Shown here: positions 46,440 through 58,158 of the stretch, piece after piece
Numbering within the stretch: the first letter of the stretch is position 1
Layout: each line of letters opens with the position of its first letter
Assembly: GCA_905147135.1 (NCBI GenBank)
Contig: LR990045.1
Location: 17,212,173 to 17,276,172, forward strand
Direction: 5' to 3'
Origin: Blastobasis lacticolella
Lineage: Eukaryota > Arthropoda > Insecta > Lepidoptera > Blastobasidae
DNA: 64,000 bases
The notes under the pieces: generated by a model
Database searches by the model: none
What the model saw: the letters and a program-made list of their open reading frames with translations, nothing else
Told to the model about the DNA's origin: nothing
Translations under genes and position numbers: made by a program

Positions 46440-46830
46440 GTAACTATTTAGGGCGAAAGACAAATTCTTGACACCTGCCGTCGGATAAACGCCGCTGCGC
46501 TCCCAGATTTTTAATGGTAAATGTATTACCCACTCGAGGCACTCGCTTTAAGATGTGCCAAGTGGCAAGAATCGCGATGTTCCGTGGAGAGGGGTCCCGG
46601 AGGCGGGCGGGCGGGGGGCCGTTCGCTGTGGGGCGGTCGCGGCGTATCTCGGCGATCTCAGATCCGGCGCCCACTCGGCCATCGCGATCTAACAGCCTCA
46701 CGAGGGCCACTAGGGACCCGGTGAACGTCGCCGGCTTCCTAATAGTGCCTCTCGATAACTCGCCTACTGTAGCTACTTTTACTTTATCGAACGTGGCGTT
46801 TTATGCGTTACTAATGTAGACGTAGTGCAC
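46440..46830. other. GC-rich island with overlapping frames on both strands
   Basis: Frames of 101 codons (46514-46819 plus) and 88 codons (46710-46444 minus) overlap. Neither shows a domain, and the openness is explained by GC richness. It directly follows a LINE tail. Function unknown; enhancer or decayed repeat are both possible. Confidence 0.35.
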
Positions 46831-49800
46831 GGTGGGAAATCGTGCCAAGCCCTTATCGCTGCATACTTGTTAAACAATCCACTGAAATTATGTCATTGCA
46901 TTTATTATGTTACACGCTTGGATCGCAAAAGAAAAACATAACTTTAAAATGACTTCACTCTTTCAATTAAAACGTTTAATTAGCTCCCAGGCTGTGCTAT
47001 ATGAAGTATAGATGAGTCTACTTCAGCAATGTAGTAATTAAGATCATTACTTTGATTGAAATAGGTAGGCGGAGCAACTGATACAAGTTAGCAATTTCAT
47101 TCATCCTTCTGCTACTAAAATATTTGTTACCACATAGCCACATAGTCGTATTTTTCCTCTTACTCGCTTTTATTTCATAAATGTGAGTACGACTCGAATT
47201 GTGGGTCTTCTGGATAAACAGTTATTGACTTCTAAGTTAGTATTTTATTTAATCCTCTGTCGTATCAGCTTGCTTTTAGATACCTATCTCATTTTACTTA
47301 AAATAAATTTATCGCACAGCTACCTTCCACTTTTCCGCCTAAATAAAGCTGTATCTGTAAGCTACATTATTTTGCAAGTTGCTTGAATAAATACAAATAG
47401 CTTCTCAAGGAAAAATGTTTAGCAAAATAACAAAGTTAACGGGTAATATTGTGTAGTCTGTTTGATGTTGTGATGGCAAATTGGGAGTGTTTGTTTTCAC
47501 AAGTGGCTCAATCTTAATGTTGACAAATTCACTCGACGTGAGTGACGTTGACATCTCACGCAAGGTGACTTGGCTCATATGTGAGTGACTGTATACCCGC
47601 CACTAATACTGTTACAAAATTACCTATTGTGTCGTGCACAAAGTATCTTGCATTACATCAATAACAAAATGTAAATTGATTTTGCTATGTTCAGTTACTG
47701 CTCTAAGATAACGATATTTTGTGTTTATTTATACGTACGTTGTTGTATTAGAATGTCACGAGTAAACGAAACTAATCTGCTAAAGTCTTTTTTTTTGGTT
47801 TTTTGTTGTATTACACGCTCTTTTGAGCTGTTCCGAACAATGTAATACAATGTGTTCTAGCAAAAGAAACCTCGCAAAAAAGCAGAAGATGTAAAATATT
47901 GTTACCGCCCGTAGTCATTGAAAGGGAACCAAATAGCCACACGGGTTTTGTAACAAAATGCGCCGCTATCGGTGTGGCATTGGCCCCCGCTCAGCAGTTA
48001 CGGTTTGCTTTCATTATTGTTTGGAAAGCGCCGCTGTAAACGCTTGGCTAACCTATATTCATTTACTTCCATAAATAACCTGTCGCATTTGTATGCCTTT
48101 CGCCTCAGCTTTTGTGTTTTGACGTTTCACTTAGTGAGTAATGATCTTAAGAGTACTCGTTATTAACTCGTGAAAGATTACTTAATGTCGCTGCGATTAA
48201 TTCAATTAATTATACCCTTGTGCCTCGTAACCCAGATAAAACTTGTTTGCAAAAGCTCTTTTCAGTTATTCATAAGATGGTGGAGCCGACGATTTTATGC
48301 GGCAAGCTCAAAGAGTCAGTGGGTCGTAAAAAGCCTTGTCTAGATTAAAGTCTAATGCCGCGCATGGTAGTTAGCAACACTAATTTATCACGATACTTTC
48401 TCTAGATTTCACATTGGGATTCTTTCACTGACGACTCTATAACTCGTACTGCGGTTCAGTAAAAAATATGGTACGAATTTTTCGCCATTATATCTGTAAT
48501 GCCTCCTGTAGTGTTTCTATATAGGTACGTTTAAACTCATGTTTATCGATTACATTGTCAACCGTGAAGTAGGTATTAGCGCGTTAAGCTTTCAATACGC
48601 GACATAACATAAACATTTGTAGCACATTACTCGATTATCGTTAAACACACGTCAGGTCCAGAGTAAATGTTTGCGCAGAAGTTAGTCTAGTGAGCTATGA
48701 GCGGCCGCGCTCGGCCCGTTTGATTTCTGGCGACAACGCAAATAGAACGGAAACTGAGTTGATTGATGAACACGGCAATGTAAATAGCAGGCCACTCTAA
48801 GCGCAGTTGACATATTACCTTTCTTTCTATTAGCCGGGAGCGCGAAATGATAATCCTTAAAATGATAATTTTAAATGGTAATCCTCTTACATTGTGCAAG
48901 GTAAAGGGGAACGTGTTACCTTATTCCTTAGAGCGTATTGTCGTAAATGCCAACTCATACGCTACAGATTGCTATCACTCTCAATATATGTCAGAAAATA
49001 TTAATCGTAATTGAAGAAAATAACATTTCATTTATAATAGTCACAAGTTAATTGAATTAATATTCCTGGCGCCGCGGAATCCCGTCCCGCGAGAATATTA
49101 AGTAACGGCCTTATTTTACGATTGCTGCCAGCTAACTCTCAACTATTCCGGCTGCGTTTATTGGTCACGATTTATTCAAAATATCCACCACCGTACGCTA
49201 GCAGAAGTAGTTATAAATTATTTCACGATGCGTCTGCACAGAATTACAAACACACCGTCCGAACAAGAAGCATTCATTAGAAACCGCAGCGTATGAAAAG
49301 TAACAATTATTTACGCGCGCCTTTCAATACGTTCTCGAGAGCAAAAAATAATCTCGTAGAAAAAAGTTTGTAAGCGAGAGTGGTCTTGTATTTTAATAGC
49401 GATGGGCGTATTTACGTTATAACGTCAAGTTTGTGGTTGTCTTATTCCCCGGGCGTGCGGCGGGAGAGGTAATTGCCCCGTGACACGCGACCATCGCGAC
49501 AGCCGTTTACAAACGTTTCGATTACAGCCCTTGTGTTTGTTTCCGCGCGTCACTACTTTCCCGCTCAATTACACCGGCTGACCCGCCGCCGCCGTGTCGC
49601 GCGCTGGATATGATTAATCGCTTTTTTTATTGTTTCCAATGCTCGTCGTGTTTGAAATAGATTGATAAAGCTGTACAATTAAATTCGTGTACGGCGTTGT
49701 ACTACACATTTTTTGTTCTAATTTAAATACAGCCTTTTGACTAAAGTAAGCTTGGATATAAAAAAAGATAAAGATGTTTGATTGAATAATTGTACACGGT

Positions 49801-50900
49801 GGAAGAAAAGAATATCTATTGCTGTTTGCAGTGTATGATAAACGGATACAATGTATTTTTTTTTGTCATTTGGTACCTGAATGGTTCGGTTACTCCTGCA
49901 GACTCACTATCGACCCACTGGGATTAAATTCTTTTGTTAGGCGTTTTTACGACTCCCTATGTTTTTTTTTCCTTTGCTGTTTTCAAACAAAAGTTAAATG
50001 GTTTCTTTTTGCTTTTTTTATAGTAATTGTTAACTATCCTACTTTTTTTTAATATTTTCAAATAATACTAATAGATTTACTATATCGGGATCGTTTCTTT
50101 TTTCAAAGCAAATAAAAATATTATACGTTAAAAAAAACTTAAATATCGTATTATTGAATTACAATTGACTAAAATAGAATACACACAACACCACAGACAT
50201 AGTACAGACAAAGCAATATAACAAATTATTTGTCGGTACCTACATATAGATTGTAAACAAAATATGAAATCATTGCCTGAAGATGAGTAATTCGAAACCG
50301 GTTGCAATTTAATAAAATTTGTAAAATAATGTGGAACTAGTGTACAAAAAGTTATTTAATTCTTAATAATGGAGTTCCATCACGAAGTGACAACACAAAG
50401 TGTTAAACAAAATAACAAAAAAAAAATAGAACTAAAACGCTTCACTACAATAAGAGAGACGAGAATACACAATGCGTTACATTGGTGGAGTGTTGTGGTG
50501 AAGAGTTTGCAAAAACCTCACTCAGCATTGTGCCAGAGACCAGAGCGTTAGCTTTCTGTGAGAGCAGCTGAGTGAGGCACGGACGAATATTATGCTATAA
50601 TAGTATGTTTGACTACTGCGAGATAACGAGTGCCACTTTACTGTACCCGCATTCATAATGTGGTGTAGAGGCCAGATAACCATCTATTAGTGACTACTGG
50701 GCTCGACGTCCAGTCATTTGGCCACTTATCTGTTTAGTAAATACCATTATCTGCTCGGTATTATATCGATGGCAGGTGAAAAGCAGTGCTCTCTGAGCTT
50801 AATTACGCGCACCCGTTGCTCTGGCGGTGGGGTAGAGCGCGAAGTAATCGTTCATTACTATGCAGTTCAGTATCTAATCTGCGCCGCGCTAACCCAGCTT

Positions 50901-51083
50901 GTCTGATGACTTAATTAATGGCTCGCCGTGTCGCTGGTAATTAAACAGCGCGGGCAAATTGAAGTTCACGCCTGCGCCCGCGGCGCCGCCCGCCAGATTA
51001 AAAACAAAATGTAATTAGGCCCTCGCGCCGCCGCCGTCCGGATCTCGGGGCCACCTGACCCGAGGCCGTCGCGACGGTGCCAC
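50901..51083. promoter_or_regulatory. GC-rich island with homeodomain sites in intron 1
   Basis: Alternates TAATTA-type sites (TTAATTAATGG, GGTAATTAAAC, TGTAATTAGG) with GC-rich runs. It lacks repeat signatures and looks like a candidate enhancer. Confidence 0.35.
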
Positions 51084-51127
51084 GTAAGAGTATAGTCATC
51101 GATATTGTCCTCTTTTTAACCCCTACG

Positions 51128-51500
51128 CAATAATTACGAGTTTATGTCTGTCGGTGGCATCATACCTCCCAAACGGGTGAACCGATTTGATGAGGGACGA
51201 TTCTTTATTTTAAAACCAGCTTAATCGAGCTGGTTCTCAAGTTAATCGTTACAGTGGTATAGTGTACTTGGTCGGGGTTATCCGGGCTTTTTCCGTCGAT
51301 TAAGTTATATAACCCCCCAAACCCCCATGCAAAAAAGACGGGTTTTATTAGTTTGACGTGTGTATGTCTGTCGGTGGCCTCGTTAACCCGAAAGGGTGGA
51401 CCGATTTCGACGCGGTTTTTTTATTTTTTTAAACAGTTTCATCGAGATGGTTCTTAGCTTTGTTTCATTTAAATCGGTTGCATAGTTTGAGAAATATTTA
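51128..51500 (+). repeat. Two related dispersed repeats in tandem
   Basis: The phrase TGTCTGTCGGTGGC..TC followed by GGTGGACCGATTT.GA and CATCGAGATGGTTCT occurs twice (about 51145-51250 and 51363-51500), suggesting duplicated Helitron-like debris. Confidence 0.5.
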
Positions 51501-52174
51501 AGTATAATGTGTAGACTGTCGGCCGTTTTCCGGCATCCGTCAGTCAAGTTATGCTTGCGTTGTGATACACTTTTCCGACAGTACACACACATGCAAGTAA
51601 CAGTTGCACCACATGCAACACGTAATTAACTTTAAAAACTGAATGGGTTCAGCGTAATTATGTCAGACATCATAATACAAGTTTCCGACAATTCATTGAA
51701 GCAAATGACTCTACGAGCCAGTACTCCACAATGTTTCGTACTAACATCGATTACGTAAGAGAAACATAGCAGTTTAATCTATGGATAGCGGTACGGCGAG
51801 TACGCAAGCGGCCGCCGGCTGTTTAGTGAGGTAATTGAGCGTGCGATGAACATTATACTCTCTCCGCCTCGTTAACAGCTCTAGATAATAATAATAATTG
51901 CGAATGTACATAAGTACCCGTTCAGAATGGCTAATTTGCAATTGACAGTATTAAAGTGACGGTCGCAATAAAAGTTGACTATAAATATGTATGCTTTTAT
52001 TGACGGCTTTGGTTAGTAGATACCTACGTGTGTCTCAATTTTCCTGTTCTTTTTTGTTTGGTTTATAAATAATCGTTCAATGTGTGTTCAATTACCTACT
52101 TTCATTTATTTTTATGGTTAGATATCCTGGCTGGAACAAGTTAAATTTTTTTATCCTGAGCTCCTTGGCCGTGT

Positions 52175-52444
52175 CATCAAATCATTACAGCCTATAGCTA
52201 TAGTCCAGTTATGACTTATAGCAGGACTCAGGGCCTCTCCCACAAAAGCGGAGCTTATTGCCATAATATCCACGCTTGGCAGGCGGGTTGGAAATCGCAG
52301 TGTAATAAATATCAGAATAGAAAGTGTTCCTGCCCATTTTCCAGACAACGGACGGATTTTTTGCCTTGAAAACATTAGTCGCCTTGTACGACACCCACGA
52401 GTGTAAGAAGTTGTTGCTATTCTACCCTGCGGGATACCACACGG
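52175..52444 (-). mobile_element. Short retroposon (family A), diverged
   Basis: Minus-orientation copy in intron 1 of the AUTS2/tay gene, with CAGGACTCAGGGCCTCTCCC, TCCACGCTTGGCAGGCGGG and ending ATACCACACGGG. The flanks (CTTGGCCGTGTCATC and CTTAGTCGTGTACATC) could be a decayed target-site duplication. Confidence 0.7.
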
Positions 52445-52675
52445 GGCTTAGTCGTGTACATCGTCATTATTCTGTTATTAGGCAAATTATTTTATAGTAG
52501 GATTAGTAGGTATTAAATGCGTAATTATTACTCCATTGAGTCCCAAAAAGTATCAAATTCTTAATATCAGCTACATTAGCCAATAAATAAATTATCCAAA
52601 TACCTAATCAAAATGATGTGGTTTTTCCTGATAACAGCAACGCTAGTTACACTGTAATTATTTATTTTTTCTAAC

Positions 52676-52835
52676 TACCCTAAACCCCGCAACGGATTGT
52701 GATACGGTTTTTACCATAAATTATATAATTTCTTCCTCAAGCTACGCATTAAGGACACACGTGAAGGTATATGCATATTATAGCAAAGAAAAGCCGAGAA
52801 AACCCGTGTGAAGCCGTTGCGGCTAGCTCAGGTAA
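52676..52835 (+). mobile_element. Helitron-like non-autonomous repeat, 3' part
   Basis: CCCCGCAACGGATTGTGATA, then AAACCCGTGTGAAGCCGTTG and GCGGCTAGCTCAGGTAAT, matching the right part of the 6988-7184 copy. Confidence 0.55.
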
Positions 52836-53130
52836 TTTAATGTTATGCTCTTAAATGTATTAATTTTACGTTTGTGTGTTCCGGTTTGATGGATAAGGTG
52901 GCACAGGCAGTGACAACGCAGCTGCATTTTTTGTGACTAAAAACTTAAGTGAATGAATCGTTGAATGTTACAGGCGATGCCACTTTCCATTAGATCCTCA
53001 TTTGTCACAGAGTCGTAGAAAAATATCCTTCCTGACAATCCTGACGCAGTCGGGCAAAAATGTCATCAAACGAATAGCCAAGATATTAATGAAACTCAGT
53101 TTCCTCTCACACTTTTATATGTATGTATTC

Positions 53131-53209
53131 AAACATTTTAACGTACCTACGTTAAAATGTTTAATAGCTTTCAAGTACCGGGTAACCTTACCTGGTACTT
53201 GAAAGCTAT
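53131..53209. repeat. Twin hairpins
   Basis: Two adjacent inverted repeats. The first, AAACATTTTAACGTA, is a perfect 15-bp stem with a 2-base loop (53131-53162). The second is a stem of 15 perfect pairs built on TAGCTTTCAAGTACC (53165-53179 with 53194-53208) plus four inner pairs. They touch each other. Confidence 0.85.
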
Positions 53210-53261
53210 ACCTTTAAACGTTGAAGACAATAGCAGTTAAACCTTTATAAAAGAATTTATG

Positions 53262-53650
53262 TAATACTAGTTGTACCCGGCACACCTACCATACACTTAC
53301 CCTACGCCTATCCTACACCTACTGTAGAGTAGATTTACCCTACCTCTACCCTACCCCTAACTTACCTTCTTTTTCTTTGATACAAACCTTGTACTAACTT
53401 GTACAAATTCAACAAAAAACTAATTAGTTAAATATGTGCAACCGTTCTGAAATTATATGCGAACATGCAACATTTTGCTTCCTTGGGTTATATTATTGCA
53501 ATTTTCCTAGGCTTTCCTAATTTATTTAAGATAAAATATAGCCTATGTTACTCGCTGAGAATATAGCTTCCTACAGATGTAAGAATTTTTATAATCGGGT
53601 AAGTAGCTCTGGAGTTTATCCATTTCAAACAAACATCTAAACTTTTTATA
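53262..53650 (+). mobile_element. Helitron-like repeat with CCTACCC minisatellite
   Basis: Starts ACTAGTTGTACCCGGC, continues with CCTACCC/CTATCC units (53284-53365), and keeps AAATATAGCCTATGTTACTC. Opposite orientation to 32870-33290. Confidence 0.55.
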
Positions 53651-53879
53651 ATATTAGAAAAGAGTCACAAATTTAAGTCATCCATGTATACAAAACCGCC
53701 AACATAAAACATCCAAAATGAAACTCGTGACTGCTTAATTTTAATTCATTTACAACACAACTCAGATGTACGGCTCAGAGTTTGATCGATAAAAATAAAC
53801 CAATGAAGCAATAGAGCTCTTTTTTGGCGCTTCGAGCATGACGGACGATGTAAAACATCGACGTCTGGGAATAAACCGT

Positions 53880-54330
53880 GTCAGTGAAGTGCGACCGGCT
53901 GCCCACTGGGTGATTACCTTGCGGCCCACTGAGTTATTGACCGGTGCTAATTATTTGACAGCGTCTTGTAAACACCGCCCGCCTCATCGACGTTTATACC
54001 CAGCAATCTGATAATTAGCTCGTTTGTACAAGGCATTACCGCCAGTTTGCACACTTTTAACACCAACTGAAACATGATTCGGTGTTCTAAATCAAATAAA
54101 ACGGTAGCGATGTTATGGTTGGTGGCATTTGGAATTAACTCCCCGATTCCCACGGGGAGCGCGCCGCCAGCAGAAAAATAGCTCGCCAGATTTCTGCGAA
54201 CCCGTGATAACTTTTTTATGAGACTGGCTGAAATGAATTGTATAAAATCTTTTGTAGTTGTCACATAAAGTTCTCGAGTGGATTCCGCTTTCGTCGCAGT
54301 CCCGACCAGATTTACCTGTGTAAAACGGAG
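53880..54330. promoter_or_regulatory. Candidate conserved non-coding element in intron 1
   Basis: Unique-looking sequence of balanced composition with CTAATTATTTGACAG and GATAATTAGCTCG motifs. The frame at 54264-53947 (minus) has no known domain. Confidence 0.3.
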
Positions 54331-57184
54331 GAAACGGTCGCCGTGCTCAACTTCGTTCCGTACAAAAGTTGGCAGGTTAATCCTTTGAGACCTTAATTTA
54401 TTTCTAATGAAGTGTCCTTTATCTTGCTAATGTATTTAATTGCTCCGTTACTGTTGATAGATAACTCTTAATCCTCGAATAGATAAGATCCAGGTTAAAA
54501 GTGATGGCTTCTTAATCTTATCTTATTTAACAACAACGACATTTGATAAGCCACTAAATCAAAGACAACAAAAGGCCACAGAATAAATTCTAAAAGTTAA
54601 TAGCTACACGTACCGCTTGTCCATTACGTATAATATTTATTTATTTTGCTGCGGACGTACAATCGGAACGTATAATTTAGATAACAACATTGTTACTTTA
54701 CAACCGCTCGTGTCATTATTAATAAGTCATTAATGTTACAAAGCGTGTGAATTATCACCTGTTCTCTCGACGCGGAGCATTATTATACTGTTGTTTGTAA
54801 AGTTGAGGTAGGCAACACGTGTAGCATGTTGGAAACTCCTAACTAAATGCTGGCGCTCACTTCCTCTTTAATTGTTATCTTTCCAAAATACTGTTGTTTA
54901 AATGAAGTAACATTAATTTATTAGCATTTCATTAATATTTAGAAGCTAATTTACAGAAGGCATTTCTACGATGAAAGGTATTTCTGATAAGACATTTTTT
55001 GAATATCAGAGCGACAAAAATATCTCAAGTTTTTTACGCCATTAGTCGCGTGACACATACAAAAGGTTGGTCCGAATACTTGTTACTCGTTTCGCGGCCG
55101 CGCCGAGCACCACTTTGCATGAGATGAGGCCTCCAGATAGCTGGCCCGTGTCTTCGTGCGCCGGACCAACAAGCTTTCACACCCAATTTATAAAACACCC
55201 TCTTGTATGTTTAACAAAGGGACGGGTTACGCCTGCTCAATTTATTATTTCACTTATCAAACATTATACGAATTATTTCGTAATTTTATTTAACGCTGTA
55301 CACAGCAAAATGTAAAAATACAAAATGAGTAGGAAAATGTTATCATATACACTTATCAAACGCAACAGGAAAATAGTAAAACATTGCTCACGGCAGCCGT
55401 TGAAAATCGCGCCGTTAAAAGAACGACACAGAAAGCCATTATACAAACGATTTGGCTTCAACAACTAAATGAGCTGTTGAATGCGCAAATTTTGTGAGAA
55501 GCTCGCGCCGGAGTCAGTTTTTATTAGTCGATGTTACACAGCGTCTGTCGTTTAGTTGTGTCGTGTCGGTGGCAGGGAGATATCGTTTAATGGTTATGGT
55601 AATGGGCCGCGGTGCCGCGCGTCCTTCGCCCCCGAGGCCCCGGCGATCGGACAGCGCCGCTCGGAGTTTTTGTTCATTCAAAAATGTGTCAGTAGGGACC
55701 GCGGACCCCAGTTTGTAAGCCCGTCGGACACGCTCACATGTTGTCACCCCTCTTACACAATTTGTGCGGGCCGACGATTAGGACCGCCTATTGTGATTTG
55801 TATACAAATAGAAAATGTGGACGCGAGTAAATAATTAAAAAATATTTCTGTCCCATGCAAAAGATTTGTAAGGTTTTATTTGCAATTGTACTTGTTTTCT
55901 ATTAAATACAATTTACTAATGTATAAAGTATCTAGATGTTTACTTAATTATGTTTCATAATGCCTCGCACAACTCATAACATCAGAACAGTTGGATAAAT
56001 AAATTATTCAGAGCACGTAACCCCACAACCCTCTGTTGAACATCATAATAGCGGTACAAAGTAATAGCCTTGTATAGTAATGCCTCTCGACTATAAAACT
56101 TAATTACCGGATATTTATTTAATGAAGTACAAAGCAATGAAATTGTTTCTTAAAGGGAAACGCTTATTACTTTTTGTATAGCAACGCAACTTATGGCCAA
56201 TTTAATGATTGATGGATACCTCATATCTATTGAAGTAAATCGTTTGAACGTTTAGTTCCGATGTCTTATCATAAGCACAGTATTTTCTGATTTCAGTATT
56301 GTCCTCGTAACGAAGTGCCATTAAACAAGTTATTGTTCTTCACAGTGTCTTACCGTTAGCTTTCACGCCGCCCGCGCCATTCAACTCGGCGTCTATTGTA
56401 AATTGTCGTCGTTACGTTGTGACGTGCCGGTACTTTTATCGCTTCACCTTCCTTAGATCTCCGCATGTTGCTGTATTGTTTTATTGCATATCGATTTGTT
56501 AACAGGTTCCTTATAGGTAATTTATTGCGTTCTCCCTAAACTATTTGTGGAATAAGTACCTACCTACATGTATTGTTGGCAGCAGTTTGTTAGAACTGTC
56601 ATGAGACAACGACACACAACGATTAATTTTATAGCTGATTTACTAGCTAACCATGTTTCTGTTAACTGTTTACATGTAAGTAGTAAAAGTGTTTTATGGC
56701 CAATAATGGTAAATTACACAACCCTTGATTATTTCTCAGCTCATGTAACCAGCTTTAAAAATAAGTACCTGCCTACGTAATCACACAAAATCCAATGAAA
56801 TGAAAAAACTGCTTTCAAAAGTTTGCGTGTTGTACGACATATAATTTCCTTATGTCCCTAATGTGGAATAATTAATAAAATGTGCCGCGATGATTACGCG
56901 ACGGCGCGTCGGCGTTGTCTTGTCACGTAAATACCCTTATTATTATGTGTCGCACGAGTCGGCGAGACGTTTAAATGAAACTCGAGAGCGGAAGAATTAA
57001 TTATATTACAGTACAAGTGGTGTGCGTGTCGGTGCACAGCGCACTCGAATGCCGGCTTAGAGCCGCGACAAAACGATTCCTGTTTATTGAGCACCGTTCT
57101 AAGGCTTCGCCGCAACGCCACCGGCGGATTCGAGCTCTTGTTCCATTTATTTGAACAGAAGCCCGTTTTTACGCGCGACTGACT

Positions 57185-57203
57185 GTACGTACGTACGTAC
57201 GTG
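57185..57203. repeat. (GTAC)n microsatellite
   Basis: About 4.5 self-complementary GTAC units. Confidence 0.8.
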
Positions 57204-57237
57204 TTTGGATATATTTTCATGTATTTTAATTACTGAC

Positions 57238-57315
57238 GCTGGGGATACTGAGACTGGTTGAACAGTCTCGGGAGGCGGGGAGGAGGCCGATTGGCTCCCC
57301 GTTACGGTATTAATA
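57238..57315 (+). repeat. Dispersed repeat family D with hairpin
   Basis: Hairpin GAGACTGGTTGAACAGTCTC at 57250-57269 followed by GGGAGG..CCGATTGGC and CGTTACGG. Confidence 0.55.
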
Positions 57316-57388
57316 ATACTACTTACTTTTCTATTACCCTACGTAATTAGTAGGTACCTATCCCATTAATATTAAAAATTCGAAAATT

Positions 57389-57405
57389 TGTGTGTGTGTG
57401 TGTGT
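57389..57405 (+). repeat. (GT)n microsatellite
   Basis: Eight GT units. Confidence 0.8.
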
Positions 57406-58056
57406 TTGACTCGGCCACCGACATTCATACCTTCATTCAGATACCTAGGGTAAATTACATCATTCACTGCATTTGAACAGTAAGAAACATGAAAAGCTTC
57501 AGCGCCACGAATTTGCTCATTACAAACTCTCGTCTGGCATCTCCAGCATACTTACTCAGCCAAACGGAGTGAGGCGGACGAAACTGGCTAAGTATGATTA
57601 AGTGGGACGATATCACAAACTTGGACTGCACTTCCCGACGACCCGGGATGCAATGCTACAGAGTTTACAGCCGCTGCATAAATGAGTTGGCTGGCTACTG
57701 CAGCTCATTCGCTCAACATTTAATTTTAAGGCTAGTGTTTCCCGAGCGCGCTCCATACAAACGTAGTTTAATCATATTTTCAATATTACGCTATCAAAGC
57801 CAACGAAATTTTGTAGATGAAGTTTGTAGAAATTTACTAATTTTAAATGCCGTGCAACTAACGATATGTTTTAATGAAAATCTGACAAACTACAAGCATA
57901 ATCTGAGAAACAGTCCTCTTAAATGTGAACTCATTTACGTATAGGTACACTCTATGTATGTCAAAATCTTTGGGTACCTTTCATATAACTAATACCTTCA
58001 TAACTAATACTAAATTTATGATCATATAATTAAAATGTTGTTTTAATTGTTTTCAG

Positions 58057-58158
58057 GCTGCTGTAAAATGTGCTTCCTTACCCCGTACCGACGCACTAAC
58101 GATCAAGCCGCGGCTCCCCGGTGCCCCTCGGAATCACCCGTCCACCGTCACCTCGCAT
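58057..58158 (+). CDS. tay: AUTS2/tay-bridge family protein, coding exon 2
   Basis: A 102-bp exon (34 codons, phase 0 on both sides) in frame with exon 1. Seen: a pyrimidine-rich acceptor ending TTGTTTTCAG just before 58057, an uninterrupted frame starting AAVKCASLPR, and a consensus donor GTAAGT at 58159. Its first residues sit where human AUTS2 continues after FEALE (KDVALK..), so similar basic/hydrophobic spacing is kept although identity is low. It adds residues 81-114, rich in Pro, Arg, Ser and Thr, as expected of this largely disordered protein family. No further exon could be defended before 64000, so the following intron is at least 5.8 kb. The assignment rests on the splice signals, phase match and position; transcript evidence would settle it. 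Confidence 0.75.

Larger units (their letters stand above)
36549..58056 (+). other. Intron 1 of the AUTS2/tay-like gene (21.5 kb)
   Basis: Inferred from the GTAAGT donor at 36549 and the TTTTCAG acceptor ending at 58056. A very long first intron is also a feature of vertebrate AUTS2. It holds a foldback palindrome (42713-44461), an RTE retrotransposon end (45046-45706), a jockey-like end (46071-46385), Helitron-like repeats, a short retroposon (52175-52444), a double hairpin (53131-53209) and several GC-rich or TAATTA-rich islands that could be enhancers. I see no other convincing exon, but an alternative exon or nested RNA gene cannot be excluded. Confidence 0.75.

Noticed and set aside
57594..57944. 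116-codon plus-strand frame
   Set aside because: No recognisable domain; low-complexity AT-rich second half and phrases (CGCGCTCCATACAAACGTAG) that look like a dispersed repeat.
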